NCBI RefSeq assembly: GCF_964019385.1 | Contig: NC_088644.1 | Span: 17,792,358-17,856,357, forward strand | DNA from: Sycon ciliatum | Taxonomy: Eukaryota > Porifera > Calcarea > Leucosolenida > Sycettidae | Direction: 5' to 3' | DNA: 64,000 nucleotides | The notes under the pieces: generated by a model | What the model was told of the DNA's origin: nothing | The model's input: only the letters and a program-made list of their open reading frames with translations | The model's database searches: none | Translations under genes and position numbers: made by a program | Shown here: one piece after another, positions 1 to 12,479 of the stretch | Layout: every line of letters begins with the position of its first letter | How positions within the stretch are numbered: position 1 is the stretch's first letter

Positions 1-466
1 CGGGGGGTTATGATTGTACTCTTGCCAGTCTTGGTAGATATCTACTACTCGACAATCATGTATGTGTAGAACTACATGTAGGCATGTGATGATGACTCGA
101 CCCTGTTGACAGGTTTGCTGCACGTGCCCTCGCTCCTGATCAACTCGTGACTAGCCGACTCGACAGATGAAGAGAGAGGTGTTCGCTAGTGCCGTCATAC
201 ATCGCTGATCTGATCTGATTTTACCCATCTCGACGTGACACGGGCCGGCCTGATCGACTGGTACCAGTACGCGGTCGACATGGTTGGTATCGCACGATGT
301 AGGCGGAGAACGCCGTCACATTTTTAGCACGGATGGTCTTGGGCAATAGATTATACAAAGCTTCGAAGGTGTTTCTCCTCGAGGTCTGCGACCGTTCACT
401 TTATCGTTGTGCTGCTCCCAGCCCTAGTCTGAAAACTTTGCCGCTTGTGATCCAACAAGAGAGACA
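1..466. other. 5' flank of the ependymin-related gene
   Basis: No open frame of note and no clear TATA box in a persuasive position. It should hold the promoter and 5' UTR of the gene whose ATG is at 467, but I cannot place the transcription start. There is no recognisable transposon. Confidence 0.4.
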
Positions 467-2968
467 ATGCGCTGCCTAGTGCTCTTCGCTTTGGCCACCA
501 TGGCCTTGGCACAACAACCTGCCCGTCCGAAAATTGGATCCACATTCGAGGCAATGGTAAGTAGTTAGCTAGCAAAGCGTGTTTGCATAGGCGTATGTCG
601 AGCCGGCCATGGGTTATGGTTTGTAGCCAATGTAGGGTTCCAGTCCAGTGCTTTCAAATCAACCCTGACGGAATGGTACTTCAGTTCAGTAGACTGTAGT
701 GCAGCGCTAGCGGGCGCATTTCACACAGCCGCACTCACTGATCATCTCCACTCACTGGACATGGGGCCGGGGGCCCCCCGGGTACATGAAAATAAAATTT
801 AATATTACAAACACAACAGAGGCGAAAGGCCGTGTACTAGTAGCTGTAACTTTAAAAGGGAAGTATACCCTTAAATTTTTAAGGGGTCGTCCACAAAATA
901 TCAATATTTTTAGAGAAGATTTTGTTCGTTGGGGGGGGGGGGGAGGGGGTTTGGTCCCTGTTCGTCTCGTCCTTTAAAAAAAAATATCGATCTCTTAATT
1001 TGGGCGGGCACTGTGCAAACACCCCAACATGCAGTTGATGACCTACACAAAGTGAAAGTCAACCCAAGAATACAGCCATGGCAAGGTTGAGAGACTGGCA
1101 ATGTAAACCTAGGTGTTTGATGAATTTGGAGTTCCTGTTGGTCACGTTTCGCGAGGAGATTGCACTTCATTAAAAAATATCGATACCCTGCATAAACGTG
1201 TGTATGTTCGTTTTGAGGGAGGGGGAGGGAGGGGGAGACGTGAACAAAAATCGTCTTGAAAAAATATCGATATTTACGGAAGGCCCCTAAATCAAATTTT
1301 CACCAGTTGTAGTGTTCGGGGTGCTGAGTCAAATGGCACTGGTCCAAGGAAGCGGAGATGCTCCCTTCCTCCTTCATTTCCAATCGAACTCGCCACTTCC
1401 ACCGAAACTGGGTGACTGCGCCCTACTAATATCGATATTTACGGAAGGCCCCTAAATCAAATTTTCACCAGTTGTAGTGTTCGGGGTGCTGAGTCAAATG
1501 GCACTGGTCCAAGGAAGCGGAGATGCTCTCTTCCTCCTTCATTTCCAATCGAACTCGCCACTTCCACCGAAACTGGGTGACTGCGCCCTACTATAAGTTG
1601 TAGATCGGGATTTGTATGCAAAATGTCACCAAAAGCGCCATTTCAATTGGCTGCAGAGAACAAATGAGTGCCGAACAAAATGGTTAACGTTGTCTTTTAG
1701 TCCGATGCGATCAATGAAGCGGAGGTGGAACACCACCAGTGTTCTTATTCTTATTCTTCGCGATCGTTCGGGGCTTGATCGCTGGGCAGGAAAACCGGTA
1801 GAGAGCACATCACAGACCGTCCGGTAGCGAGTCAACACGCCTATCACCGTCACAGCCGAAAGACTCGATCAGGAGCCGCATTGTCTCGTTCTGCTCCCTC
1901 GTCAGCTTGTCAAGGTTTCGTGCAGTCTGGAAATCGGACGGCTTGTCAAGGGCTTCGCATGGACCAAGAGATGCCGCAGCCAAATGTCTGAAAACTGTCT
2001 AGGCATGCAGCTCACGAGTCGACTGGAGCGTGCCCAGAACACGTTGCTTTCCGGTAGATAAGGTGTCAATGCATGGCAGATGCAGCTCAGGGCGATGGCA
2101 TAGTTCAGCTCGAGTGACAGGAACGTGCTTAAAAAAGCTGTAAGTTGTAGCCTGCAGGCAAGGTGACCAGGTGACTGGTGTACGCATAAGCACGTGACCG
2201 CTTACTCACCTGTGTTCAATTGGGAATAAGGGCCGAACGCTGCATCGTTCGGACCAAAACCGGTCGACCCAGCGTCCAAAAGACTACACCATATGGGCCA
2301 ATCTCGGTCATCCGTGCTTTCATAAGACCGAAATGGCGCTTTTAGTGACATTTTGCGTACAAATCCCTATCTAGTAGGGCGCAGTCACCCAGTTTCGGTG
2401 GAAGTGGCGAGTTCGATAGGGAATAAAGGAGGAACAGAGCGTCTCAGCTTCCTTGGACCAAGACCATTCGACTCAGCACCCCGAAGACTACAACTGGTGA
2501 ACATTTGATTTTGGGGTATGTATGTATGTATAACCAAGAGTAGATAAACAACAAGTCAAGAGTGTGCAACTCCGGATCTCTTCTGCACAATCTGCAGATA
2601 CCGCCGCCCGCGGCGGAATTTTTTGTTGACGTCACCTTTTTTCAGAAAAACGCACATTTTCCGCAGAGCAGTGCGAGAGCACGTGCTGGGCAGCGACCTT
2701 GTAGTGTAAAGCCAGGCCAAGTGCACGAGGGAAAACTTTCCAAAAGACTCGCAGCGCGTGCGTCGTCGAAAAGATTACATCAACGAAAAATTCCGCAGTG
2801 GGCCAACCCACACTCTTGTTTATCTACTCTTGGTATAACCCATAACCATTCTGGTCGTAGGGGCGCCATATGCGTCATAAGGCAGCAGCATCATAAAGAA
2901 CAGAAAAAGAGAAGAAAAACCTAACTGCACTGATAAACAAGCTGCCTATACCTATCACGATCAGCAGC

Positions 2969-3024
<56 letters not shown>

Positions 3025-6000
3025 GTAAGATTCATTGGTCCAGTGACTTCCCCTTTAAGTTTCACGCATTTCAGCGATCATAAGACAGCAGCATTTGCAA
3101 GTGCTGCTGTCTTATGATCGCTGAAATGCGTGAAACTTGAAGTTGCAGCTACACAGCGGCTTTCGCCTCTGTTGTGTTTGTATACTGCTCTGCACAGTTG
3201 TGCATTGAGCACTCTACCTCGAGCTGCCTAGACCGGCCTTGTTTGTGAAAATAAATATTATAAGTTGTGCCCCTTCCTTTTAAGCAACGGCCAACACGCA
3301 ACGTTTTCGGTCTGTGTGCACTACATGTGCACGTATCCTGTACACGTGCAGTACAAATAGCTCATAACATACAGTGTATGTTGTGAGGTATCATAACTTA
3401 TCATGATACATGATGGTCATCTACATGTACCTGTAGGATTTTAATTGAAAATCCGCAAAGCTCACAACCAGCAGGAAAGGTTTGTGAATATGTGACTAGC
3501 AAAGCGGATCAGTGCAGCACAGCGAAGAACTGTACGCAGCTTGGCCTGGTGGAGAGCTCGTTGAGGGAGTGTCACCACAATGGTACTGCTGATAACAAGT
3601 CTGTTACTGATGCAACGCTGACTTTTAAACAGACTGACAATAACTACAGGTGTGGCACGTTGTGATTAGGGTGCTAGGTGGACAGACAGCTTGAGCTGAT
3701 TTCTTATGCTGCCACTGACCTGCGCATTAGTAGGCAAATCTTCTGAAAAGGGAACAGTAATTTTTAGAGAGGATTTCTTTATGCTGTTCTGCATGTCCCC
3801 GCTCTGTCAGGCAATGGTCCGTATCCACGGTCGTGAAGGTGACGTGAATGGAACTGGTAAGCAGTGCACACTGTACAATGCCGCAGGCAGTCTGCAGTGT
3901 TAAAATCAACTGTCATAACACTCTCTGCTGGTTTTCTTCTGGAGCCCGATGTATCCATTTATTATGTTGCATGGAAATTTGCTATATCCATCCTGGGTCA
4001 CATTTTCCGGCGATGACTAATTTCCGGTGCCTATGTGGAATATAGCACAATTAGGGTGAATACTTCGTTATTGTCTACTTTTCAATCATTGTATTATTAC
4101 GACATCACTTGTTTTTGTGACTTGTTCTACTTTGCGAAAATAGGGCGGATATACAGCTTAGATGGAATCACATATTTTAGGTCACGGGTCACTTAAAGTA
4201 TGCCACTAGGAGCACTGGAAATTGGAACCTACCGACAACGATGACAATTACGATAGGCAGTCCAGTGCTGTAGTCCCGCGTACCGCCCTAGGCATGCAGC
4301 ATCAAGTGATTCCATGGTTGCTATGGCAAACCATAGCTGGTACTTGCTCACGATATCCGTATTCACCGGGTCCCTTTTCACACCCACCTCCGTGTACAAA
4401 ATATTCGCTTGGTCTTTCGGCGAGCCATCGTGCTACACTGCCTCCCATCCCTATCTCTTCTTGACCGTTATGTGTTGCAAGGGGTGAGCAACCTCAACTC
4501 GGAAAGAGGTGTTATGCCGAGCTAGACACGATGCTCTGAAATACGAATCTCTTGATGAAATGCTTACTGGCTGGCCGCAGTGAAATGCTTACTGGCTGGC
4601 CGCAGTGAAGACTAGCTGATGTAGGTGTGTTAGGATTCTACCTACTACTATGCCGGCGGACAGTAGGCGAATGCACTGAACTAGCTGCATGATCCTCTTG
4701 TGCTAGTTGTACACCTCACCCCACCCCTGAAAACTGGTCACCTTCCTGACCATTCTGTGGCTTTCATCCTGCAGCATCTCTGGTAAAATGCGTGACAAGT
4801 AAAAAGTAAAGTAGTGGCTAGCACTATCATACCTCATTTTCATTTGTTTGAGGGAGAGATGCAAACGGGGAAAGTCTGAAGAAAATTTGACTGTCACCGC
4901 CAGGACTCGAATATTATATTAGGCCAAAACAAATAATGACCTTGTTTCCGGTCGCCCGACCGGGCCACTTTTTCCCAAATTCTGAAACTTTTTTTTGCTC
5001 CCAAATGTATACAAACGGTGGCAATGCCATGTGTGCAAGTGCACTCAACGAGTCATAACTCAGTCAAATCTCAACCGAATTCCATAATCGAAACACCTAC
5101 AAGGTAGCAGAGATTCTCAGCTGTCGGCTCGAAAACCTATGGGGTCGATACGAGCTAGAATAACGGAGCTGGAAGGACTCGAAGTGTTTGCTTGATTTCT
5201 CAGGATGTACGAAAACAGGAATACACCACATGCTGTACAAGAACAGTGAGTCAGTCAACTTTGACATTGATCCTTGCCATGATATATGTACAATGTACAT
5301 GTGTAGGTGCTCTTGTCCATCAATACCACAACGATTGAGGAACCAAAAAAATATCCAAAAAAAGTTTCATTCCGGCCGACCGAGTCTCCTTTTTGAGGGG
5401 TTGCCGACCGGAAACAAGCCTATTTTTTGTTTTGGCCTTATAACTATGTTTCTTTCTCAATTGTCTAAATGCTCTCTCACTTTACAAGGTCGTTGGTACA
5501 GCGACGCCACACATATGAGGGAACTGGAAACTAGCGAACTGGACAAAGGAAAATTCCGCTCGTACCGACTGGCTCGCTTTGATTTGGTTAGTGCCTGTAC
5601 TTGCACCTAACGCGTCTGGGCAGCGCAGGGAAGCCGTAGGCTGTTTGTGTGATGGTTTGTGTAAGCTGGATGGTCTGGTGTACTTGGTGAATGGAGCGTC
5701 AACCATATCAAACCATAGTAGTCTCTTGCACATTCCACAGTGTAGCTGCTCCCTTTCATTCACACACATTTGAATATTGCAATCTTCACAGTAAAGTAGT
5801 GCTATATACATGCTCCAGTATCTGCTAACGTGAGATGACTACACGCACATGTATGTGCGGCATCACCCTGCAATGCATGTAGCAGTGGTAGGTATAATGT
5901 ACTGTACTTTCTTGAGGCAATATCCTCACTGAATCAGGCGTAGCATGCATTGTGCACATCATTTTAGAAGACTGAGCAGTGTTTGACTTTTAACCTGTCA

Positions 6001-7557
6001 CGAATCTGTGACAGAGCTCAGCTGCTGGATTGTCGTACTATACTTGTGGCTGCTCAAACATAGATAACCCTGCTGGATTGTCGTATCGTACTCAGTGTGG
6101 CTGCTCAAACATAGCCTATGGATAGCCCTGCTGGATTGTCGTATCTGCGTACTTGTGACTGCTCAAACTTAGGCAGCCAGGTCAGAGTTCTTCTGCTCTC
6201 TTCAGAGAATAATATGACATTGTACTGATTGATGGTTTCATTCTGTTCTCCTCGTGCATGTATGTTATGAAACTGCAGAAAAAGGAGTACTTGATCATGG
6301 GGTAAGTCACATTAGTATTGATACTTGATCATGGGGTAAGTCACGTTAGTATTGAGCATAAAATGAATCAAGTGTTCTACAAGTCCCGTACAGTAGTGGC
6401 AAGAAATCTGATCCCTGAAATGTACATGTGTGTTACAGTTGATGTCAAAACATTCACTTCTTTCAACAATACATGCATGACGAAGACTCCAAAGAACTCA
6501 GCGCCCGTACTGCTGGTGTCACGTGTAACCCTGACAACTAGTAGCCAATGCATCAATATTGCTGAGCTTGCATTGGACACATTATTTACCATGTGATTTG
6601 ACTTCCACCACCAATAATACCCGATCCGTGGCACATGCGCACACTGCACTTTTAACCTTCTGAGATCACATGGCATAAGTTAGTGCTGTACGTGCTTTTG
6701 TGTTGTGATGTTGCAGAAACAGCACTGACTGTGAAGAGCATCCTCTTGGTGAATTCCACGCTCCGTTTGGCTGGCTCGAGGACGCTCACTACGAAGGAGA
6801 GCATAGCACTCCCGCTGGTGTCAAGGTTCAAGTTTGGGCTGCAAGGGTGAGTGTATTTTGTTCTGTGGCACCTACTTCACCCCTTCTTGGCCGGAGAGTC
6901 ATTGCACGTGTCCAAATCACACACCTGGGCTATAGATACACCTAGGGATCCTGATGATACTGTTTTATCCATAGGTCAAAGTTTCAAAAATAGTTCAGTG
7001 TGCTGGGTTGTACCTTATTTCCCTGATTATAAGTCGCACTCGATATTAAGTCCGAAGTACCTCTGTTTTCAGGTTTGAGCCATAACAGTTCAGTATAGTT
7101 CACTTTACGTAGATGTCATGCTTGATTGTAAGTCGCATCCCCTTCTTTTCCCTTGAAGTTTAGTATAAAAGGTGCAATTTATATTCGGGGAAATACGGCA
7201 CCACGCACTTGTCGGATAGGGTGTAGCACAGGTTCATTGGATAATTATAATATTGTATGCATGCCTTTAATACCAGCTTATGCAGCGCATCTTGTTTCTT
7301 TGTGCTCAGTATTTTGTCACATATGGTATGTTTGCTAAACTTTTCTTCTTGATTCTGTGTTGTCTCGTGCCTTTGTCCTGAAGCACGACGAGTTCTCATT
7401 CATTCTCGGAGTGAAGCCGGAGACGCCCGACGTTCCATACGTCTTTGAGCGTGAGGAGGGCAAGACTGTCATTGGTTATGAGTTCACATCTTTCAAGGCC
7501 GTTGACCCACCGGCAACATCCTTCAACGTTCCACCTGAGTGCACCAAGCGCCAGTAA
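467..7557 (+). CDS. Secreted ependymin-related protein (EPDR/MERP family), six exons
   Basis: Spliced model: 467-556, 3811-3856, 5489-5586, 6279-6301, 6717-6846, 7384-7557 (561 coding bases, 186 residues, TAA stop). Phases 0/1/0/2/0 agree at every junction. Splice sites are gtaag, gtaag, gttag, gtaag and gtgag donors with AG acceptors; the last acceptor is AAG. Residues 1-15 (MRCLVLFALATMALA) are a typical signal peptide, followed by QQP. The body shows ependymin-family hallmarks: GRWYSDATHMRELE, a KKEYLIMGNSTDC segment, a GVKVQVWAAR strand and the C-terminal SFNVPPEC ending. Ependymin-related proteins are secreted or lysosomal proteins with a lipocalin/LolA-like lipid-binding fold. The mature chain has only two cysteines, fewer than most relatives. 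Exon 2 is the least certain: exon 1 ends in GCAATG and exon 2 begins with the same six bases. Confidence 0.72.
1265..1594. repeat. Tandem 165-bp duplication, left arm of a long inverted-repeat element
   Basis: A segment starting TATCGATATTTACGGAAGGC is followed 165 bp later by a nearly identical copy (one visible C/T difference near 1348 versus 1513). The same sequence occurs in reverse complement at about 2370-2516. The whole 1265-2516 block therefore looks like an element with long inverted arms. Confidence 0.7.
2159..2516. repeat. Dispersed repeat, copy A
   Basis: About 350 bp closely matching 12480-12866, for example ATGGCGCTTTTAGTGACATT and GGGCGCAGTCACCCAGTTTC in both. Its 3' half is also the inverted partner of 1265-1594. 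Confidence 0.7.
2973..3021. repeat. (GA)n microsatellite
   Basis: Uninterrupted AG dinucleotides over about 49 bp. Confidence 0.95.
3057..3138. repeat. Perfect 37-bp hairpin with 8-nt loop
   Basis: Arms 3057-3093 and 3102-3138 are exact reverse complements, with loop TTTGCAAG. It sits beside ACTTCCCCTTTAA, a motif also found at the edge of other repeats here (near 12870). A related single arm with changes lies at about 52570-52620, so this is part of a dispersed element, not a unique hairpin. Confidence 0.85.
4922..5437. mobile_element. Non-autonomous PIF/Harbinger-like TIR element (516 bp)
   Basis: Inverted termini beginning GGCCAAAACAAA and ending TTTGTTTTGGCC share about 33 bp of similarity, including CTTGTTTCCGGTCG. 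They are flanked by TTA on both sides (4919-4921 and 5438-5440), the PIF/Harbinger target duplication. The element carries no transposase frame. It lies in intron 2 of the ependymin-related gene and ends about 50 bp before exon 3. Confidence 0.7.
6279..6301 (+). CDS. 23-nt microexon of the ependymin-related gene
   Basis: CTGCAG acceptor, 23 coding bases (KKEYLIM plus two bases of a Gly codon), then GTAAGT donor. It is the only piece I found that enters in phase 0 and leaves in phase 2, joining FDL of exon 3 to NSTDC of exon 5. It supplies the strand preceding the conserved Cys of the family. Confidence 0.65.
6288..6355 (+). repeat. 34-bp tandem duplication copying a 5' splice site
   Basis: Units 6288-6321 and 6322-6355 differ at one base. 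Each contains TACTTGATCATGGGGTAAGT, the 3' part of the microexon plus its donor. Use of the second donor would add 34 nt and shift the frame. Confidence 0.85.
7010..7197. mobile_element. Small TIR element, family also at 20240-20430
   Basis: Starts with TACCTTATTTCCCTGATTAT and ends near ATTCGGGGAAATACGGCA, an imperfect inverted pair. A diverged copy with the same ends is at about 20240-20430. It lies in the last intron of the ependymin-related gene. Confidence 0.5.
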
Positions 7558-8849
7558 CATGTGTCACTATCTATCAGTGTATCTTTCTGTATAGGTGAAT
7601 GTCTTTTTGCTTAGTTTTTTTTTCGTGGTGTCCTCCTGTCACGGCTGGATGTTTAGTCTTATTCATTGTCTCTCTCTTCCCTGTCTGGATGTTCACGTTG
7701 TCTTAACACATGATGTGACTGCTAGTACAATAATAATCATGTGACTTCAAGCTGGTCTTGTTTTACATTGGCGTGCGTGAAGAAGAACTTTGAACATGGA
7801 TGTCAGTTGTTCCCATCTCTGTACCGGCACTACTCTCAATGCGGTGTCACGAGTGGTCTGGTGCATGTTTCCTGGTGTTTTCGTGTTGCCTGTGAAGCCC
7901 TGGACGTTTGTTTGGAGTGGTGTGAATGTCACAGAATACATGCCAGAGCAGTGAGCAAAACGCTGTTCAGGACTACAGTCGCCGGTTGTTGTATCTGCTT
8001 GTAACTGAGCCCGCACATTTTCCAAAACGAAAAGCTGGATTGCGTGCTGTGCAGTCTGTGCACATATACATGTACCTGGATTACCAATTTCGCATTGATA
8101 TTGCATCTAGCCAAAGCAGGGATGTATTGCCAACCACATGCAAAACAGCTCGTGTGTTGTGATAAATATGATGGTGTTGAGGGTGGCAGTAATGGTGTTG
8201 TGTAAGGCAGTACTGTGCAATGTTCACTTAACGCTGACCTGGGTTAGTTGTGTGTTGCCCACAATGCCCAGTGGCCCCTTCTATGTAATTATCATCAATT
8301 GATTCATCAACTGGAATTCCGGAATATGGCCGCGCAGTATCTGATGACTGGAGGGTGCTGCCGGGCCGTATACACTGAGTCGTCCACAAAACCTGACTGT
8401 GAATGTCAATGACACATGTACTGCACACACACACATACACACACACGCGCGCGCGCGCACACACACCGGCACACACAAGGCCAGGACGATGAGCGGGATC
8501 AGCAACTTGGTTGAGTTGAGCACAACCATCCTCTGCTACCAGTGTAAACGGATGGACTCGGATGGAGAGCCAAGGATAAATTTATAGTAAAAGAAAAAAG
8601 GACCAAGAAACTACAAGTTACACTGTTGTCCACTAACACCACCGGGTGACCCAGTGAGTTACTAAACAATCAGCTCATGCGATAACATTGCAGGACACTG
8701 ACCGACTGTACTGACGCTCTACAACTAACTAACTGGCTATTATTAGCTCTAGCACATCTTGGATGCGCACTCCAACAGCCTTCCAACTATTACTTGGAAG
8801 GTTCTACAACTTACAAGTATCAGTTATAGAAATAACATGAGGAGGGGAA

Positions 8850-9192
8850 GGTGAGAAAAAAGCAAGCCGTTATAAGGAAGAACTACAATGGTGCGAGAAA
8901 TAGCAGGGAAGTGATACATGTACTGTAGAAGATAACAAGTAGTGTAAGGTGTGACTGAGGAAATGTGAAAAGGAAAGGTGTTACTGTAACACCTTTCCTT
9001 TTCACACTTCCTTCACACTTCCTTCACACTTCCTTCACACTTCCTTCACACTTCCTTCACACTTCCTTCACATTTCCTCAGTCACACCTTACACTACTTG
9101 TTATCTTCTACAGTACATGTATCACTTCCCTGCTATTTCTCGCACCATTGTAGTTCTTCCTTATAAGTATAACGGCTTGCTTTTTTCTCACC
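8850..9192. mobile_element. Foldback element with about 134-bp inverted arms
   Basis: Left arm 8850-8983 and right arm 8987-9192 are near-perfect reverse complements with almost no spacer. The right arm is longer because it holds about six extra copies of a 12-bp unit (CACTTCCTTCAC-like) at about 9005-9076, plus a small TATA-rich insertion near its outer end. No coding frame is present. Confidence 0.85.
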
Positions 9193-10336
9193 AGTTGTTT
9201 GTTTGTTTGTTTGTTTACCAGTAACTAGTCTTACTGTTACTACTGTTACAGTAGTAGTCCAACGCCCGGGCCCGGCGACGTTTTCTCCCGCCAAGGCGAT
9301 TTCACTTGGATTCCGTTTTCAAGGGACTAGACTGACCACACAGTCTCGTGACATAGGGCCTAGGGCGTGGGCCATGGGGTCAAGCTGCAGGCGCTTCGTA
9401 GTGGGCTAGCGCGCATGCTCGGGAAGAACGACCGTTAGTCGTCTTTGCATGTTGAACATGTTGCCCTTCGACGTTCTTTCGTTCGAGCTCCAAACGGCGA
9501 CAGTTTACGGGTGTGTAGAATGAAGCTGTGGTAACCTGGTCATGAATACCCCATTGCCCGGGGCATTGGCGGGTTCTTAGCAGATACTACTTCTTCTTCT
9601 GAAAACGTGCTCTATACTGTAGTTTGAAAAGAACAACGGACGGCGGCTAGGTAAGACGAATATTGCTAGCATGCTGCTTCGCTTGCATGTATAGTTGCTG
9701 GTGAATGCGTTAGGCTCCTAAACAGCATCGACACTATAAACTTGTCCTAACTGCATGACTTGTACTTCGAGATTCGTTGAAAACCAATTTTTTCGACACA
9801 CGAATCGGCAAGTACCTTCGGAACATAACAGGATACTTTGTGTGTTAGAAGTGTTTTTTCCCCAGAATTCGGTCGTTTCCTTCCCTTTTCCGATGTCCAG
9901 GGGAAAGAGTCACCACAAAGTGCGCCACGCTGAAGACGTTTTACGAACCGACTTCTGGCGACACCTTGCAGTGTGGTGACTGTAGCGTTCACCGTCACTG
10001 TGACATGGTCAACTAACGTGTTACTCAGTCTCCTCATCTTGATCTTTCGGCCTTTGACCTCGGGGAGAGCTCGTTTGGCAAGATCAGCAGATGTGCTCTC
10101 AAACTCAAAGCCGCACCAAACTTTTCACGCGTTTCGTTTCATGTAGGTTTCTAGCGCTCATGTACTTGTAATAATTAATTGTATTAATTTTGTAATGCAT
10201 GCGTAGTCTATGATGATGTAGTTTGGTATGGGAAAGGGTACCGGCACCGTTTGTGTAGGTCTGTTCTGTAGTGGTGTTGTGTTTCATGAGAAGACATGCG
10301 TGGCTTTCGTTGGTACCCGCACTTTTGTTGTAAAGA

Positions 10337-10820
10337 GTAGCCATTGGCGGACTATGCTCGGCCAATCGTCAAATTATGCTTTTGATTATGCCACAATGAT
10401 GCCAACAAATATGCTGAATTATGCTGAATTATGCTCGGTTCCACTATGTATTCACGCTGTACATAGAGGATTGAGAAACCACGCATACACACACGGCCAT
10501 GCCCTAAGCATAATTTTGTCCAAACCGAAAGATTATGCCGACCTTACACGTTGGAATCCGTATATTATTATGCCAGCATGATTTTTTGACGAAATCCCAA
10601 GATTATGCCAAGTATTATGCCGGCATAATCCGCCAAGGGCTATGACAAGGAGTCGTAACTGGGGTATTTAAAAAAAGAACATCTGCAGGCTTTCTGACAA
10701 AGCTGTATTATGCCCCTAAGCAAAATATTTGTCTAACCGAAAGATTATGCCGACCTTAAATACACGTTGGAATCCGTATATTATGCCAAATATTATGCCG
10801 GCATAATCCGCCAAGGGCTA
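10337..10820. mobile_element. Element with TAGCC(A/C)TTGGCGGA ends and internal duplication
   Basis: Begins TAGCCATTGGCGGACTATGC and ends with GCATAATCCGCCAAGGGCTA. The same end, preceded by GATTATGCCGACCTTA and CGTTGGAATCCGTATATTAT, occurs twice (near 10528-10645 and 10742-10820). This suggests two partly overlapping copies. No ORF. Confidence 0.55.
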
Positions 10821-10850
10821 GTAAAGAGCTTTCTGCTTGTTCTCCGGCTC

Positions 10851-10905
<55 letters not shown>

Positions 10906-11093
10906 GCCAAAGATACACTGCTCAACCATCGGCTAGCTGGTCATTTATGGCTTTATTGAACCAGGCATACGATATCCACTACCAGTAACCCGTGCACACA
11001 TTCTGCTACATCTGCGAGCAATAGAGTAATTCTCCGGTAAGAATAGTGCATTTTCTCCTGCCGAGTACATGCATACTGAAATACTATATGTAC

Positions 11094-11290
11094 CAGGGGC
11101 GTCGGAAGGTAATTTAGTGTGGTATGGTCAGCCATCTGAAGTACAATTCACTCGTGGGGGAGGGGTGGCTGAGCCGAAAATTTTGGAAAATTAGAGCCCA
11201 AATTAGTGCATTTTATTGATTCACGGGGTACTTGGGTCAAATAGTGGTACGGTCAATACCGTAGTGACCGTACCGTGTGCGACGCCCCTG
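11094..11290. mobile_element. 197-bp TIR element with TGTAC target duplication
   Basis: Terminal CAGGGGCGTCG and CGACGCCCCTG are exact inverted repeats flanked by TGTAC at 11089-11093 and 11291-11295. Non-coding. Confidence 0.75.
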
Positions 11291-12479
11291 TGTACCTTGA
11301 CGGTTCTATCTATAATGTGTATTGACCTTTCGTGGTTAAATAATAATTATATTGTTATGGGGTGCACTCTTTCTGTCTGTCATGTCTTTTTCATATTGGT
11401 CAATGCTGTTCACTTTGCTTCCTGCCATGTCTTGTGTACAGGCGTTGCGGGCCCGGAATTCAGAGGGATACAGCAACCATCATGAGCCACGATGACCCGA
11501 GCAACCATGCAACTCAAGTTAACCATTATGCATGGTTTCCAAGTACATGTAGATCCAGGAGACTACGGAGTTTCTGAGCATCACTGGGTAAGCTCATTGT
11601 TGCTTCTCCATCTATATTTGTCATCGCGACCTCTTTTCTGTGGATGACTATCATAGTCTTCCGTAGCCGCGACTATTGTTTACTGGTACTAAGTACCAGC
11701 TTGCCACTTGTCGGGAGCATTCGTTCCTCCGCCGTCGAATCGTCGGAAGTAAGAGTAATATTGGTGCCGTTCCTGTAGTCCTTTGAAAGCATCATACATT
11801 ACTGATGGTGTTGTATAGTTCCGTGGACGGAGAGAGTCCAGTCCTCCGATGCACAGCATGGATCCGATATGTCGATGCCGTGTACATATAGTGCTGTGAA
11901 AACTGTTGATTCATGTTCATGATCTTGTCATTCCTGTTCTAGCAGCCGAGACTTGTCGGGTGGAAGAAATTCAGAGCATGCTGTGATCCCATCATTGAAG
12001 CGACTTGTACACGATTGTACTGCAGATTCCCAAGCACAGTGATCTACACTCGCACACTGTGGTGCGGAAGGACATCAGGAATTGGCAGTGGCGGCCTCTG
12101 ATACAACGATAGAATCTAGATCTTCTTCTTGGCCACAGAGCATACCGTACTAAGGCAAGTTATGAAGGCACTATCATGCTGTGTTTCTTCCGTACCTGAA
12201 ACAGCACTTCAACTTAGAATCGTGCACTTTGCAGATACAGTCGAATGTCACTTATCCGACCACTTCGGGAATCAGGCATGTTGGATAACTGGATATGTTG
12301 GATAACTGATATAATTGTTTATGTGCATATATGGCTGGATTTCACTGATTTATGTACACAATACCCAAATATATTCATGCCTATTCATGAATTGCTCCAT
12401 GTACACATACATGTTAGCATACTTTGACCTTTTTTGGGTGCAGTCCTGTCACTCGAGTTGAACTCGAGTTGAACCTTGG

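Larger units (their letters stand above)
557..3810 (+). other. Intron 1 of the ependymin-related gene, filled with repeats
   Basis: No coding exon is recognised here. It holds a 165-bp tandem duplication (about 1265-1594), an inverted partner near 2370-2516, a GA microsatellite (2973-3021) and a perfect hairpin (3057-3138). Short ORFs in this stretch have no coding character that I can recognise. Confidence 0.5.

Noticed and set aside
10715-10745. Possible FYVE exon (QIFCLGA after a TAG)
   Set aside because: Stops at once and lacks the second Cys; it belongs to a TIR element. The true exon is at 14821-14923.
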